From Allomuricauda sp. (GTDB lineage Bacteria; Bacteroidota; Bacteroidia; Flavobacteriales; Flavobacteriaceae), in NCBI GenBank assembly GCA_028284725.1, contig JANQRD010000014.1:1-48124 (forward strand): a stretch of DNA of 48,124 nt. Direction: 5' to 3'. The notes below the pieces were generated by a model. It worked only from the letters and a program-made list of their open reading frames with translations. It was not told the origin of the DNA and searched no databases. The position numbers and the translations under genes were made by a program. Shown in pieces: positions 34,781-43,644 of this stretch. The first letter of the stretch is position 1, and every line of letters begins with the position of its first letter.

Positions 34781-36139
34781 ATGTACACGTTTTCAAACAG
34801 ACTTAAAATAGGATCTTTCATTGCAATGGGACTGGGACTGATATTTTTAGCTATCGGTTTCATCTCCGCCCCGAGCACTGTGGAAGAAGCTAAAGCAATT
34901 GTCGCAGCCGCCCACGATGATGGTCACGGTGGTGGACATGGAGAGGAAGCTACACACCATAGCTCCTCGGATGCTGCCCATGCCGAAAAAGATTCCCACG
35001 GTGAAGAAGCCGCTCATGGGGAAGGACACGATGCTTCGCACGATGAACATTTATTGCACCAATTGCAGAACAGACCTTGGGCCGCTTTGTATGTTGCCGC
35101 ATTCTTTTTCTTTATGATTGCACTGGGGGTATTGGCCTTTTATGCCGTGCAACGTGCTTCACAAGCAGGCTGGTCACCCTTGTTGTTCCGCGTCATGGAA
35201 GGAATTACAGCTTACATGGTGCCAGGGGGCATCATTGTATTCGTCATTTTGGTGCTTTCCGTAATGCACATGAACCATATGTTTGTTTGGATGGATGCCG
35301 ATGTGGTTGCCCATGATAAATTATTGCAAGGAAAGGCAGGTTATTTGAACCCAACTTTCTTTTTGGTTCGTGCCGCTATCTTTTTAGGTGGATGGATTTT
35401 CTACAGGGAATACTCAAGAAAACTTTCCTTGGCTCAGGATGAATCTGATGACAATACCAACTTTGTAAAGAATTTTAGATGGTCTGCCGGATTCTTGGTG
35501 TTCTATCTTGTAACAGAATCCATGATGTCTTGGGACTGGATCATGAGTTTGGATCCACATTGGTTCAGCACATTATTTGGATGGTATGTGTTTGCCAGTA
35601 TGTTCGTTTCAGGAATTACTATGATTGCGATTATAGCCATCTATTTGAAATCCAAGGGGTATTTGGAGCAAGTGAACGATAGCCATATCCACGATTTGGC
35701 CAAGTTTATGTTCGGAATCAGTATTTTCTGGACCTACCTGTGGTTTGCCCAGTTCATGTTGATTTGGTATGCCAACATCCCCGAGGAAGTGACGTATTTT
35801 GTCGCAAGGCTCGAGGATTACAAATTGCCTTTCTTTACCATGTTGGCATTGAATTTCATCTTTCCACTTTTGGTGTTGATGAATAGCGATTATAAAAGAG
35901 TAAACTGGTTTGTGATCATGACCGGTATTGTCTTGCTTTTCGGCCATTATCTGGATGTGTTCAATATGGTGATGCCTGCCACGGTAGGAGATCAATGGCA
36001 CTTAGGATTGCCCGAAATAGGGGGTATTTTGTTCTTTGGAGGACTGTTTGTCTTCTGGGTGTTCAATACCCTTACCAAACAACCGTTGCAGCCAAAACGC
36101 AATCCATTTATTGAAGAAAGTAGACAATTTCATTATTAA
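34781..36139 (+). CDS. actF: Alternative complex III membrane subunit ActF with His-rich loop
   Basis: A 452-residue polytopic subunit, paralogous in fold to ActC, with about ten helices and the conserved TESMMSWDWIMSLDPHWFSTLFGWY block. ATG 34781 is used; a TTG at 34766 would abut the actE stop. Between helix 1 and helix 2 is a loop of about 55 residues with 12 histidines mixed with Asp, Glu and Gly, starting AAHDDGHGGGHGEE. Such a loop could bind copper, zinc or nickel ions, perhaps near oxidase assembly (inference). It is 28 nt before coxB. Confidence 0.93.
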   Translation: MYTFSNRLKIGSFIAMGLGLIFLAIGFISAPSTVEEAKAIVAAAHDDGHGGGHGEEATHHSSSDAAHAEKDSHGEEAAHGEGHDASHDEHLLHQLQNRPWAALYVAAFFFFMIALGVLAFYAVQRASQAGWSPLLFRVMEGITAYMVPGGIIVFVILVLSVMHMNHMFVWMDADVVAHDKLLQGKAGYLNPTFFLVRAAIFLGGWIFYREYSRKLSLAQDESDDNTNFVKNFRWSAGFLVFYLVTESMMSWDWIMSLDPHWFSTLFGWYVFASMFVSGITMIAIIAIYLKSKGYLEQVNDSHIHDLAKFMFGISIFWTYLWFAQFMLIWYANIPEEVTYFVARLEDYKLPFFTMLALNFIFPLLVLMNSDYKRVNWFVIMTGIVLLFGHYLDVFNMVMPATVGDQWHLGLPEIGGILFFGGLFVFWVFNTLTKQPLQPKRNPFIEESRQFHY

Positions 36140-36167
36140 TACGATTTAAGTCTTAGAAAGATATACA

Positions 36168-37226
36168 ATGACTGCATTATTAACATTGACTGTTTTAGTA
36201 CTGGTAGCAATTGCAATCTGGCAGATGACCAAGATTTTTGAATTGTCCCAGGTTAAGACAGACCGCGCCGAGGTAGCAAACGATTCCGACAATAACTACA
36301 ACGGTTACCTTTTATTTGGCTTTCTGATTTTTATCTACGGAATTACCATATTCAGTTTCGCCAAATATTATAAAGTGCTTCTGCCTGAGGCATCATCAGC
36401 CCATGGCGGGGAATATGACCAATTGATGTGGGTGTCATTTGCTATTATCTTTTTCGTACAGACCATTACCCAAGCACTGCTTCACTATTACGGTTACAAG
36501 TATCGTGGGAAAGAAGGAAAGAAAGCATTGTTCTTTGCCGATAACGATCGATTGGAGTTCATTTGGACCATTATCCCGGTAATCGTTTTGGCCGGTTTGA
36601 TTCTTTGGGGCTTGTATACTTGGACCAATATCATGGATGTGAACGATGAGGACGACCCCTTGATCGTGGAACTGTATGCCCAGCAATTCAATTGGACGGC
36701 ACGATACGGCGGAGAGGACAATGTTCTTGGAGATGCCAGTGTACGACTTATCGATATCGATCGCGCCAACGTGTTGGGTCTTGACGAATCGGATCCCAAT
36801 GCGGCAGATGATGTTATTGTAAAAGAATTACACCTTCCCGTAGGTCGCAAAGTGAACTTCATGATGCGCTCACAAGATGTATTGCACTCTGCGTACATGC
36901 CGCATTTCAGGGCACAAATGAACTGTGTGCCAGGAATGATTACGCAGTTTTCGTTTACTCCAACAATTACCACCGAAGAAATAAGATTGAATCCTGATGT
37001 TGTTGACAAAGTAAAAAGGACAAATGCGCTGCGTGCCAAATGGGCAGCTGAGGGCAGGCCGAATTCAGACCCATGGGAATTTGACTATATTCTACTTTGT
37101 AACAAGATTTGTGGAAAATCGCACTACAACATGCAGATGAAGATCATTGTAGAGACTGAGGAGGAATATAATAAATGGATGGCCGAACAGGTGACCTTTA
37201 GTGAAACCCTTGCGCCAACAGAATAA
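36168..37226 (+). CDS. coxB: Cytochrome c oxidase subunit II
   Basis: A 352-residue subunit that takes electrons from cytochrome c at the CuA centre. The CuA ligands are complete: H240, C311, C315, H319 and M322 (CNKICGKSHYNM). There are four hydrophobic segments (1-24, 46-70, 86-106, 129-152), two more than the standard two-helix subunit II. A loop of about 35 residues (268-302) is inserted between the last strands of the cupredoxin domain. It is cotranscribed with ACIII, in agreement with a supercomplex between the two. Confidence 0.94.
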   Translation: MTALLTLTVLVLVAIAIWQMTKIFELSQVKTDRAEVANDSDNNYNGYLLFGFLIFIYGITIFSFAKYYKVLLPEASSAHGGEYDQLMWVSFAIIFFVQTITQALLHYYGYKYRGKEGKKALFFADNDRLEFIWTIIPVIVLAGLILWGLYTWTNIMDVNDEDDPLIVELYAQQFNWTARYGGEDNVLGDASVRLIDIDRANVLGLDESDPNAADDVIVKELHLPVGRKVNFMMRSQDVLHSAYMPHFRAQMNCVPGMITQFSFTPTITTEEIRLNPDVVDKVKRTNALRAKWAAEGRPNSDPWEFDYILLCNKICGKSHYNMQMKIIVETEEEYNKWMAEQVTFSETLAPTE

Positions 37227-37267
37227 TATTGCTAGAAAAAGAAACTAAAACAAAATTTTAAAAGATT

Positions 37268-39085
37268 ATGTCAGCTACTGGACACGAAAACGGACACGAA
37301 GATCACGGACATCATCATAAAGAAACCTTTGTAACCAAATACATCTTCAGTCAAGACCATAAGATGATTGCCAAGCAATATCTTATCACCGGTGTTTTGA
37401 TTATGGGCTTCATTGGAATTGCAATGTCATTGTTGTTTAGAATGCAATTAGCATGGCCTGGAGAATCTTTTTCTGTCTTTGAGGCGTTTTTGGGCAAGTG
37501 GGCTCCTGACGGTGTTATGGATGCTGACATTTACTTGGGATTGGTAACCATGCACGGAACCATAATGGTATTCTTTGTGCTTACAGCAGGATTGAGCGGT
37601 ACCTTTAGTAACTTATTGATTCCATTGCAGATTGGGGCTCGTGATATGGCCTCAGGCTTTCTGAACATGCTTTCTTTTTGGATGTTCTTTGTGTCAGCAG
37701 TTGTTATGGTGATTTCACTTTTTGTTGAAGCAGGGCCTGCTGCAGCTGGATGGACGGTATACCCGCCCTTAAGTGCTTTGCCCATGTCACAACCTGGATC
37801 TGGTGCAGGGATGACCTTATGGTTGGTTTCCATGGCAATATTTATCGCATCATCACTTTTAGGTTCTTTGAATTATATCGTTACGGTATTGAATCTAAGA
37901 ACCAAGGGAATGTCAATGACCCGTTTGCCATTGACCATTTGGGCATTTTTCGTCACGGCTGTTATCGGTGTAATATCCTTCCCAGTTTTGCTTTCAGCAG
38001 CGCTATTGTTGATTATGGATAGAAGCTTCGGTACATCGTTCTTTTTATCCGATATTTTCATTCAAGGAGAGGTGTTGCATTACCAAGGAGGATCTCCAGT
38101 ATTGTTTGAGCACTTGTTTTGGTTCTTGGGCCACCCTGAAGTATATATCGTGATTCTACCGGCGATGGGTATTGTATCTGAAGTAATGTCGGTAAATGCA
38201 CGTAAACCGATTTTTGGCTACAGAGCGATGATCGCCTCCATTTTGGCCATAGCATTTTTGTCCACCATCGTATGGGGACACCATATGTTCATTTCCGGAA
38301 TGAACCCATTCTTGGGATCGGTCTTCACATTTACCACCTTGTTGATTGCGATTCCGTCAGCAGTAAAAGCTTTTAACTGGATTACGACGCTGTGGAAAGG
38401 AAATCTACAGTTAAATCCAGGGATGCTCTTTTCCATTGGAATGGTATCGACTTTCATCACGGGAGGTCTTACTGGAATCATCTTGGGAGACAGTACACTG
38501 GATATTAATGTACACGATACGTACTTCGTTGTGGCACACTTCCACCTGGTAATGGGTATCTCGGCATTGTACGGATTATTCGCTGGAGTGTACCATTGGT
38601 TCCCGAAAATGTTCCAGGGTAGAATGATGAACAAGAACATGGGCTACGTCCATTTCTGGATAACAGCGATAGGATCTTATGGCATTTTCTTCCCGATGCA
38701 CTTTGTGGGAATGGCAGGAGTACCGAGACGTTATTACGAGAACACTGCTTTCCCAATGTTCGACGAATTAACGAACGTACAAGTGTTGATGACGGTCTTC
38801 GCGTTGATTACGGCGGCGGCGCAACTGGTTTTTGCCTTCAATTTTATAAGAAGTATTTTCTACGGAGTACGGGGGCCACAGAACCCATGGAATGCCACTA
38901 CCTTAGAGTGGACGGCACCACAAGAGCATTTTCACGGCAACTGGCATGGTGAAATTCCTCACGTACATCGCTGGGCTTATGACTATAGCAAGACCTATGA
39001 AAACGGAGAGTACATTATTCCAGGACAGGATTTTGTTCCGCAGACGGTTCCGCTTCAGGAAAATGAGGAAGAACTCAATCATTAA
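37268..39085 (+). CDS. coxA: Cytochrome c oxidase subunit I
   Basis: The 605-residue catalytic subunit of a heme-copper oxidase with about 12 helices. Ligands are visible: HGTIMVFF (low-spin heme), GHPEVY with the cross-linked His-Tyr, the CuB pair in WGHHMF, and HDTYFVVAHFHL with both heme histidines. GHPEVY with its tyrosine marks an A-type oxidase. The N-terminal 18 residues hold six histidines (GHENGHEDHGHHH). No subunit III gene follows; a terminator closes the operon 19 nt after the stop, so subunits III and IV must be elsewhere. Confidence 0.96.
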   Translation: MSATGHENGHEDHGHHHKETFVTKYIFSQDHKMIAKQYLITGVLIMGFIGIAMSLLFRMQLAWPGESFSVFEAFLGKWAPDGVMDADIYLGLVTMHGTIMVFFVLTAGLSGTFSNLLIPLQIGARDMASGFLNMLSFWMFFVSAVVMVISLFVEAGPAAAGWTVYPPLSALPMSQPGSGAGMTLWLVSMAIFIASSLLGSLNYIVTVLNLRTKGMSMTRLPLTIWAFFVTAVIGVISFPVLLSAALLLIMDRSFGTSFFLSDIFIQGEVLHYQGGSPVLFEHLFWFLGHPEVYIVILPAMGIVSEVMSVNARKPIFGYRAMIASILAIAFLSTIVWGHHMFISGMNPFLGSVFTFTTLLIAIPSAVKAFNWITTLWKGNLQLNPGMLFSIGMVSTFITGGLTGIILGDSTLDINVHDTYFVVAHFHLVMGISALYGLFAGVYHWFPKMFQGRMMNKNMGYVHFWITAIGSYGIFFPMHFVGMAGVPRRYYENTAFPMFDELTNVQVLMTVFALITAAAQLVFAFNFIRSIFYGVRGPQNPWNATTLEWTAPQEHFHGNWHGEIPHVHRWAYDYSKTYENGEYIIPGQDFVPQTVPLQENEEELNH

Positions 39086-39103
39086 TCGCTGTAAAAGAAT
39101 TAC

Positions 39104-39130
39104 AAAGCCCATCCTTCGGATGGGTTTTTT
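39104..39130 (+). terminator. Terminator of the act-cox operon
   Basis: CCCATCC (39108-39114) and GGATGGG (39118-39124) pair around TTC, extended by A/T pairs and a T-tract. Confidence 0.92.
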
Positions 39131-39201
39131 GTTTGAACAGTTTGGTACAGCAATTGTTAGTGGTAATTGTAATATCTTTAAGAACCCTTAAATAAACACT
39201 T

Positions 39202-40026
39202 GTGAAAAACCTCGTAGTACTTCTCCTGCTAATTTGCCCCATAGTTTTAATGGCTCAGCGAAAACCCAAAATAAAGGGGAGCCGTATTGTCACCGAAGTA
39301 AACGAAGAGTTACCGGCATTTAATGCTGTTCAACTTAATGACGATTTGGACATTGTGCTTAAAAAATCGTTTGGTCCAGGTTATAAAATCATCGCAGATG
39401 ATAACCTCATAGACATTCTAAAGTTCAAAGTTGAGGACAGCACATTGGTTATTAGTTCATTCTATGATGTTACTTCCAAAAAGCAATTTGATATTACAGT
39501 CAACTACACAGAGATCAAGAGCATAACAGTGAAAGAAGGTCGAATTATCACCGATGATGTGGTCAATAGTGATGAACTCTTTGTGGATGCTTTCGCCAAC
39601 ACGCGCTTGGAAATTAAAGCCAGTGCTGCGGTGATGGACATCAATATGGAAGATACCAGTAAAGGAGATTTTAATGTGGATGTTGATTCGTTGAACATCA
39701 GTTTGAGGAATAGGGCGGAAGCCTATATCTATGCCGTGAACGAGACCAGTTTGGTGGGTGTTGAAGGCAATGGATCCCTAACCTTTGAAGGAACCTCGGA
39801 CAGAGTTCAAGCCAACTTATCCGGAAACTCAAAATTTAAAGCGGAACGTATGGAAGCCGGTAGTATGAAGGCCGGTTTGGAAAATGCGGCCAATGCCCGA
39901 ATCTATGCCTATCGCGATTTGGAACTGAGTTCCAAGGGAAATTCCAAGACCTATCTCTATGGGGATCCGCAGATTACCATTCTTGAATTTTTAGATACTT
40001 CCCAGCTCATTAAAAAGACAGAGTGA
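39202..40026 (+). CDS. GIN-domain (DUF2807) exported protein
   Basis: A 274-residue protein starting at a GTG (39202) with a signal peptide ending near LMAQ (residue 20). The body is a right-handed beta-helix-like GIN domain: VTEVNEELPAFNAVQLNDDLDIVLKK at the start, then repeated short strands with NTRLEIKASA, GNGSLTFEGTSD, NLSGNSKFKAE and NAANARIYAY. Function is unknown; many such proteins are periplasmic or surface-exposed in Bacteroidota. It may have its own promoter with a near-consensus -7 (TATCTTTA, 39173-39180). The stop is one nt from that of the convergent acyl-CoA oxidase gene. Confidence 0.8.
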   Translation: MKNLVVLLLLICPIVLMAQRKPKIKGSRIVTEVNEELPAFNAVQLNDDLDIVLKKSFGPGYKIIADDNLIDILKFKVEDSTLVISSFYDVTSKKQFDITVNYTEIKSITVKEGRIITDDVVNSDELFVDAFANTRLEIKASAAVMDINMEDTSKGDFNVDVDSLNISLRNRAEAYIYAVNETSLVGVEGNGSLTFEGTSDRVQANLSGNSKFKAERMEAGSMKAGLENAANARIYAYRDLELSSKGNSKTYLYGDPQITILEFLDTSQLIKKTE

Positions 40027-40027
40027 C

Positions 40028-42292
40028 CTATTTCGCAATGGGTGCGGTAAGCGCATGTTTCGGAATTCCAAACCCATCGACCAATACTTCAATATGGGGT
40101 CTTAATTCGGTGGATAAGCGTTCCACACGCTGCCGGATTGCCTTGGATTTCACTCCCGCAAAATACCCTTGTTCCAGAAACCATGTAGCATCTGAGCGCA
40201 GTTCGTGCAGTGCATAAAGCGTTCCCAGTTTTTGGATTAAGGCTCTGTACTCTTCATCAGCAACTGTTTCGCAGAATTCGCTAAAAATATCATACGCCAG
40301 TTCAACGCTGTAGGCTTTTCCCAACGCCAATAAATGCGTTTGTACCTTTAAAAAAGCTTGGTACGAGGGAATCCCTTTTTTGATATAATTCCGGATTCGC
40401 ATCGCCAGGGTGTAGGTCAGCCTTCGTGTTCGGTAGGTAAAGGCATGTTTATGGAACTTGGGATTGTATAAATGTTCCGAATCCACTTTGTTGGAATAAA
40501 TGGGATTTATGGTACTCAATCGATCGGTTAACTGCGTCCGTAATAGTTTTAGGACCGAAGTAAACCCCGCACTATTGAATTCTGCCTTAAAATCGGATAA
40601 AATTCCTTTGGCGGCCAATTGCAACAATACGTTATTATCCCCTTCAAAGGTGGTGAAGATATCCACATCCCCTTTAAGATCTGCGATTCTGTTTTCCGTT
40701 AAATAGCCTTTTCCGCCACAAGCTTCGCGACATTCTTGGATAGTGGTATTGGCAAACCAGGTAATGACCGATTTAAGTCCCGCAACCTGGGTTTCAATTT
40801 TTCGTTTGTCTCCCAAAGCATCATCGCTGTACCGTTTCATAAGTTCTTCCAAGGTGACATGGTACACATAAGCTGATGCCACCGCAGGGGTAAGCCGTAA
40901 CTGATGCGTAGGATAGTCCATGATCAAATCTTCCTGAATCTTGATGCTGTCGTTAAACTGTCTTCGGTTCAGGGCATGTTTTACGGCAATGGTCAAGGCC
41001 ATTTTGGCTCCGGCCAAAGCGCCTTTTGCCACACAGATACGTCCGCCCACCAAAGTCCCCAACATGGTAAAAAACCGTTTGTTTGGATTCTTGATGGATG
41101 AAAAATAAGTGCCGTCGTCCCGAATTTCACCATACTTGTTCAGTAAGTTTTCTCGGGGAACTTTCACTTGGTTGAACCAAATTTTTCCGTTGTCCACCCC
41201 ATTCAGGCCGAGTTTGTAACCGTTGTCCTCAATGGTGATTCCCTCCAGGGGATTGTGATTTTTATCCCGCAGCGGAACCAAAATGGCATGTACGCCTTCA
41301 TTTTTTCCATCAACAATGAGCTGTGCAAAAACCGAAGCCATTGTGGAATGCAACGCATTACCGATGTATTCTTTGTTGTCATTTTTACCCGGCGTGTGGA
41401 TGATAAGCGAATCGGAGTCTTTGTCGTACGTGGCTGTGGTTTTGATGCCCCTAACGTTGGAACCATGCCCTGTCTCGGTCATCGCGAAACAGCCCAACAA
41501 TTTTGCCTTTCCAGCATCACCCAGGTATTGATTATGGTGTTTTTGGGTTCCCAATTTTTGGATACTTCCTCCGAACAGCCCGAATTGTACCCCGAATTTT
41601 ACGGCCAAACTACCATCGATAAACATCAAGTGTTCAAAAATGGCAGCATAAGCGGGCATGTTGGCAGTCCCACCATAAGCTTCTTCATAGCCCATAGCGC
41701 CATAACCTTTTTCGCCCAAAACTTGAACCTGTTCCAATACCTTTGCCCTAAAGGATTCCTTATCCCGATGGATGTCCCACGAAAAAATAGGACGATCCAA
41801 AAAATCCCTAAACTCATCGACGGCATTGGTATTAGATCCTTTCAGCAGGGAATCAAGAACGTTCGCATTGTATCGGTTGGAGGTTTTTTCATGGATGACC
41901 TCAACATCGAACAAGTGGTTATAGTGATTCGGCTGAATCCCCAAGTTGATTTCGATATGCTTTAGATGGTCGTTAAAATCACAACTTCCGCAATGGAAAT
42001 TTCCCAAACGCTGACTGAACGAAGTAAGTGGATATGTATCACTTTCAATAAGCTTTATTTTGGAATTCGAAATGGTCTGTTTCCAATGTTTTATCTCTTC
42101 ATCTTGGGGCGGATTTGTTCGATTCAGCCAACCTAAAAGTTGTGTTTTTTCATCGGCATCCAAGGACGGATCATCAGTGATGGTTTTTTGAATCACGGAC
42201 ACTTCGGAAGCCGATAACAAATCATCCGACCAAATCACATAAAAAAAGGGAATATACTGAAGGGTGCCTATCGAATATGTAGTGGCAATCAT
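40028..42292 (-). CDS. Acyl-CoA oxidase/dehydrogenase-like flavoenzyme
   Basis: A 754-residue FAD enzyme of the acyl-CoA oxidase type, which introduces the 2,3 double bond into acyl-CoA. The N-terminal 150 residues are an extra helical domain. The core follows, with GYGAMGYEEAYGG, the FAD segment GCFAMTETGHGSNVRGI and CREACGGKGYLTENRI. A C-terminal ACOX-type domain contains RTRRLTYTLAMRIRNYIKKG. The length is near that of eukaryotic peroxisomal oxidases and much greater than the 380 residues of ordinary dehydrogenases. Whether it uses oxygen or an electron-transfer flavoprotein cannot be told. Confidence 0.87.
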   Translation of the reverse strand: MIATTYSIGTLQYIPFFYVIWSDDLLSASEVSVIQKTITDDPSLDADEKTQLLGWLNRTNPPQDEEIKHWKQTISNSKIKLIESDTYPLTSFSQRLGNFHCGSCDFNDHLKHIEINLGIQPNHYNHLFDVEVIHEKTSNRYNANVLDSLLKGSNTNAVDEFRDFLDRPIFSWDIHRDKESFRAKVLEQVQVLGEKGYGAMGYEEAYGGTANMPAYAAIFEHLMFIDGSLAVKFGVQFGLFGGSIQKLGTQKHHNQYLGDAGKAKLLGCFAMTETGHGSNVRGIKTTATYDKDSDSLIIHTPGKNDNKEYIGNALHSTMASVFAQLIVDGKNEGVHAILVPLRDKNHNPLEGITIEDNGYKLGLNGVDNGKIWFNQVKVPRENLLNKYGEIRDDGTYFSSIKNPNKRFFTMLGTLVGGRICVAKGALAGAKMALTIAVKHALNRRQFNDSIKIQEDLIMDYPTHQLRLTPAVASAYVYHVTLEELMKRYSDDALGDKRKIETQVAGLKSVITWFANTTIQECREACGGKGYLTENRIADLKGDVDIFTTFEGDNNVLLQLAAKGILSDFKAEFNSAGFTSVLKLLRTQLTDRLSTINPIYSNKVDSEHLYNPKFHKHAFTYRTRRLTYTLAMRIRNYIKKGIPSYQAFLKVQTHLLALGKAYSVELAYDIFSEFCETVADEEYRALIQKLGTLYALHELRSDATWFLEQGYFAGVKSKAIRQRVERLSTELRPHIEVLVDGFGIPKHALTAPIAK

Positions 42293-42427
42293 AGATTAAG
42301 AATTGTAAAAATGGTGTTGCTTCTTACTGTTTCTAAAGTTACGCTTTAGATTTTTAAAAATGTCCATGAAGAGAAACGATACCGTCGATTTGAGCGAGAA
42401 TGGTTTCCCCTACAATCCGTTTTCAAC

Positions 42428-42435
42428 TATATTTG
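42428..42435 (+). promoter_or_regulatory. Putative -7 element of ruvB, close to the start codon
   Basis: TATATTTG fits TAnnTTTG and ends seven nt before the ATG at 42443, so the mRNA would be nearly leaderless. No -33 TTG at the proper distance was found. Confidence 0.45.
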
Positions 42436-42442
42436 TTGGGAC

Positions 42443-43465
42443 ATGAATGAGCATCTCGATCCAACATCCGATAATTTTTCCCAAGAAGAACTTGATATCG
42501 AAAGAGCTTTAAGACCCATCACTTTTGATGATTTTACAGGTCAAGAACAGGTGTTGGAGAACTTAAAGGTATTTGTACAGGCAGCCAACCTGCGCGGAGA
42601 AGCGTTGGATCATACTTTATTTCATGGGCCACCAGGTTTGGGAAAAACAACCCTTGCCCATATTCTGGCCAATGAGTTGGGTGTGGGGATTAAAGTGACT
42701 TCAGGTCCCGTTTTGGATAAGCCGGGAGACTTGGCGGGTTTGCTGACCAATCTTGAGGAAAGGGACGTGCTGTTCATTGATGAAATCCATCGCTTAAGTC
42801 CCATTGTTGAGGAGTATCTGTATTCCGCGATGGAGGATTACAAAATTGACATTATGATCGAAACGGGTCCCAATGCCCGAACGGTACAAATCAATCTGAG
42901 TCCATTTACCTTGGTTGGGGCTACCACACGTTCTGGATTGCTTACCGCGCCCATGCGGGCACGTTTTGGAATCCAAAGTCGGTTAAAATATTACAACACC
43001 GAACTCCTTTCCACCATTGTGGAACGAAGTGCCGATATTTTGAAAGTCCCCATCACCAATGAGGCAGCGATTGAAATCGCAGGGCGCAGCCGGGGCACAC
43101 CAAGAATTTGCAATGCACTGCTGCGCAGGGTGCGCGATTTCGCCCAGATCAAGGGCAATGGCAACATCGACTTGGACATCTCAAAATTTGGGCTTAAGGC
43201 CTTGAATGTGGATGCCCATGGCTTGGATGAAATGGACAACAAAATACTGAGCACTATCATCGATAAATTTAAAGGAGGCCCCGTGGGAATCACTACCCTG
43301 GCCACAGCGGTATCAGAAAGTGCAGAAACCATTGAAGAGGTCTACGAACCGTTTTTGATCCAACAAGGATTTATTATGCGAACACCCCGAGGTCGGGAAG
43401 TCACCGAGCTTGCGTATAAGCATTTGGGAAAACTAAAAAATGGTTCCCAGGAAGAATTGTTTTAA
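42443..43465 (+). CDS. ruvB: Holliday junction branch migration ATPase RuvB
   Basis: A 340-residue AAA+ motor that drives branch migration with RuvA. Walker [10 protein letters not shown] (62-70), Walker B LFIDEIH, sensor 1 region [18 protein letters not shown] with the arginine finger, and a winged-helix end with [18 protein letters not shown]. The start MNEHLDPTS is the common flavobacterial form. ruvA and ruvC are not in the window, which is usual for this phylum. The gene is divergent from the acyl-CoA oxidase gene. Confidence 0.97.
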   Translation: MNEHLDPTSDNFSQEELDIERALRPITFDDFTGQEQVLENLKVFVQAANLRGEALDHTLFHGPPGLGKTTLAHILANELGVGIKVTSGPVLDKPGDLAGLLTNLEERDVLFIDEIHRLSPIVEEYLYSAMEDYKIDIMIETGPNARTVQINLSPFTLVGATTRSGLLTAPMRARFGIQSRLKYYNTELLSTIVERSADILKVPITNEAAIEIAGRSRGTPRICNALLRRVRDFAQIKGNGNIDLDISKFGLKALNVDAHGLDEMDNKILSTIIDKFKGGPVGITTLATAVSESAETIEEVYEPFLIQQGFIMRTPRGREVTELAYKHLGKLKNGSQEELF

Positions 43466-43606
43466 TCCTTAAAACGAACACATCTATCCAAGTCTTTTTG
43501 ATTTTTAGCCCCATCTTCGGTGAGGTTGAATGAATTTTACCAGAAAATGGTCCATTTTTCTTATTTTCAAGTGTAAAAGTTTCCTTTCTTGCAATTTGTC
43601 ACAAGC

Positions 43607-43628
43607 AAATGACCTAAAAATGTCATTT
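43607..43628. promoter_or_regulatory. Palindrome just upstream of the DUF4242-AraC regulator
   Basis: AAATGAC (43607-43613) and GTCATTT (43622-43628) form a perfect 7-bp inverted repeat with an 8-nt centre, 16 nt before the ATG at 43645. It could be an autoregulatory operator; a symmetric site is less typical of AraC proteins, so this is only a candidate. Confidence 0.4.
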
Positions 43629-43644
43629 TCCAAAACCATTGGGT

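Noticed and set aside
41168-41965. 265-codon frame antisense to the acyl-CoA oxidase gene
   Set aside because: The opposite strand encodes a conserved flavoenzyme across this stretch; the frame shows no motif or plausible start context.
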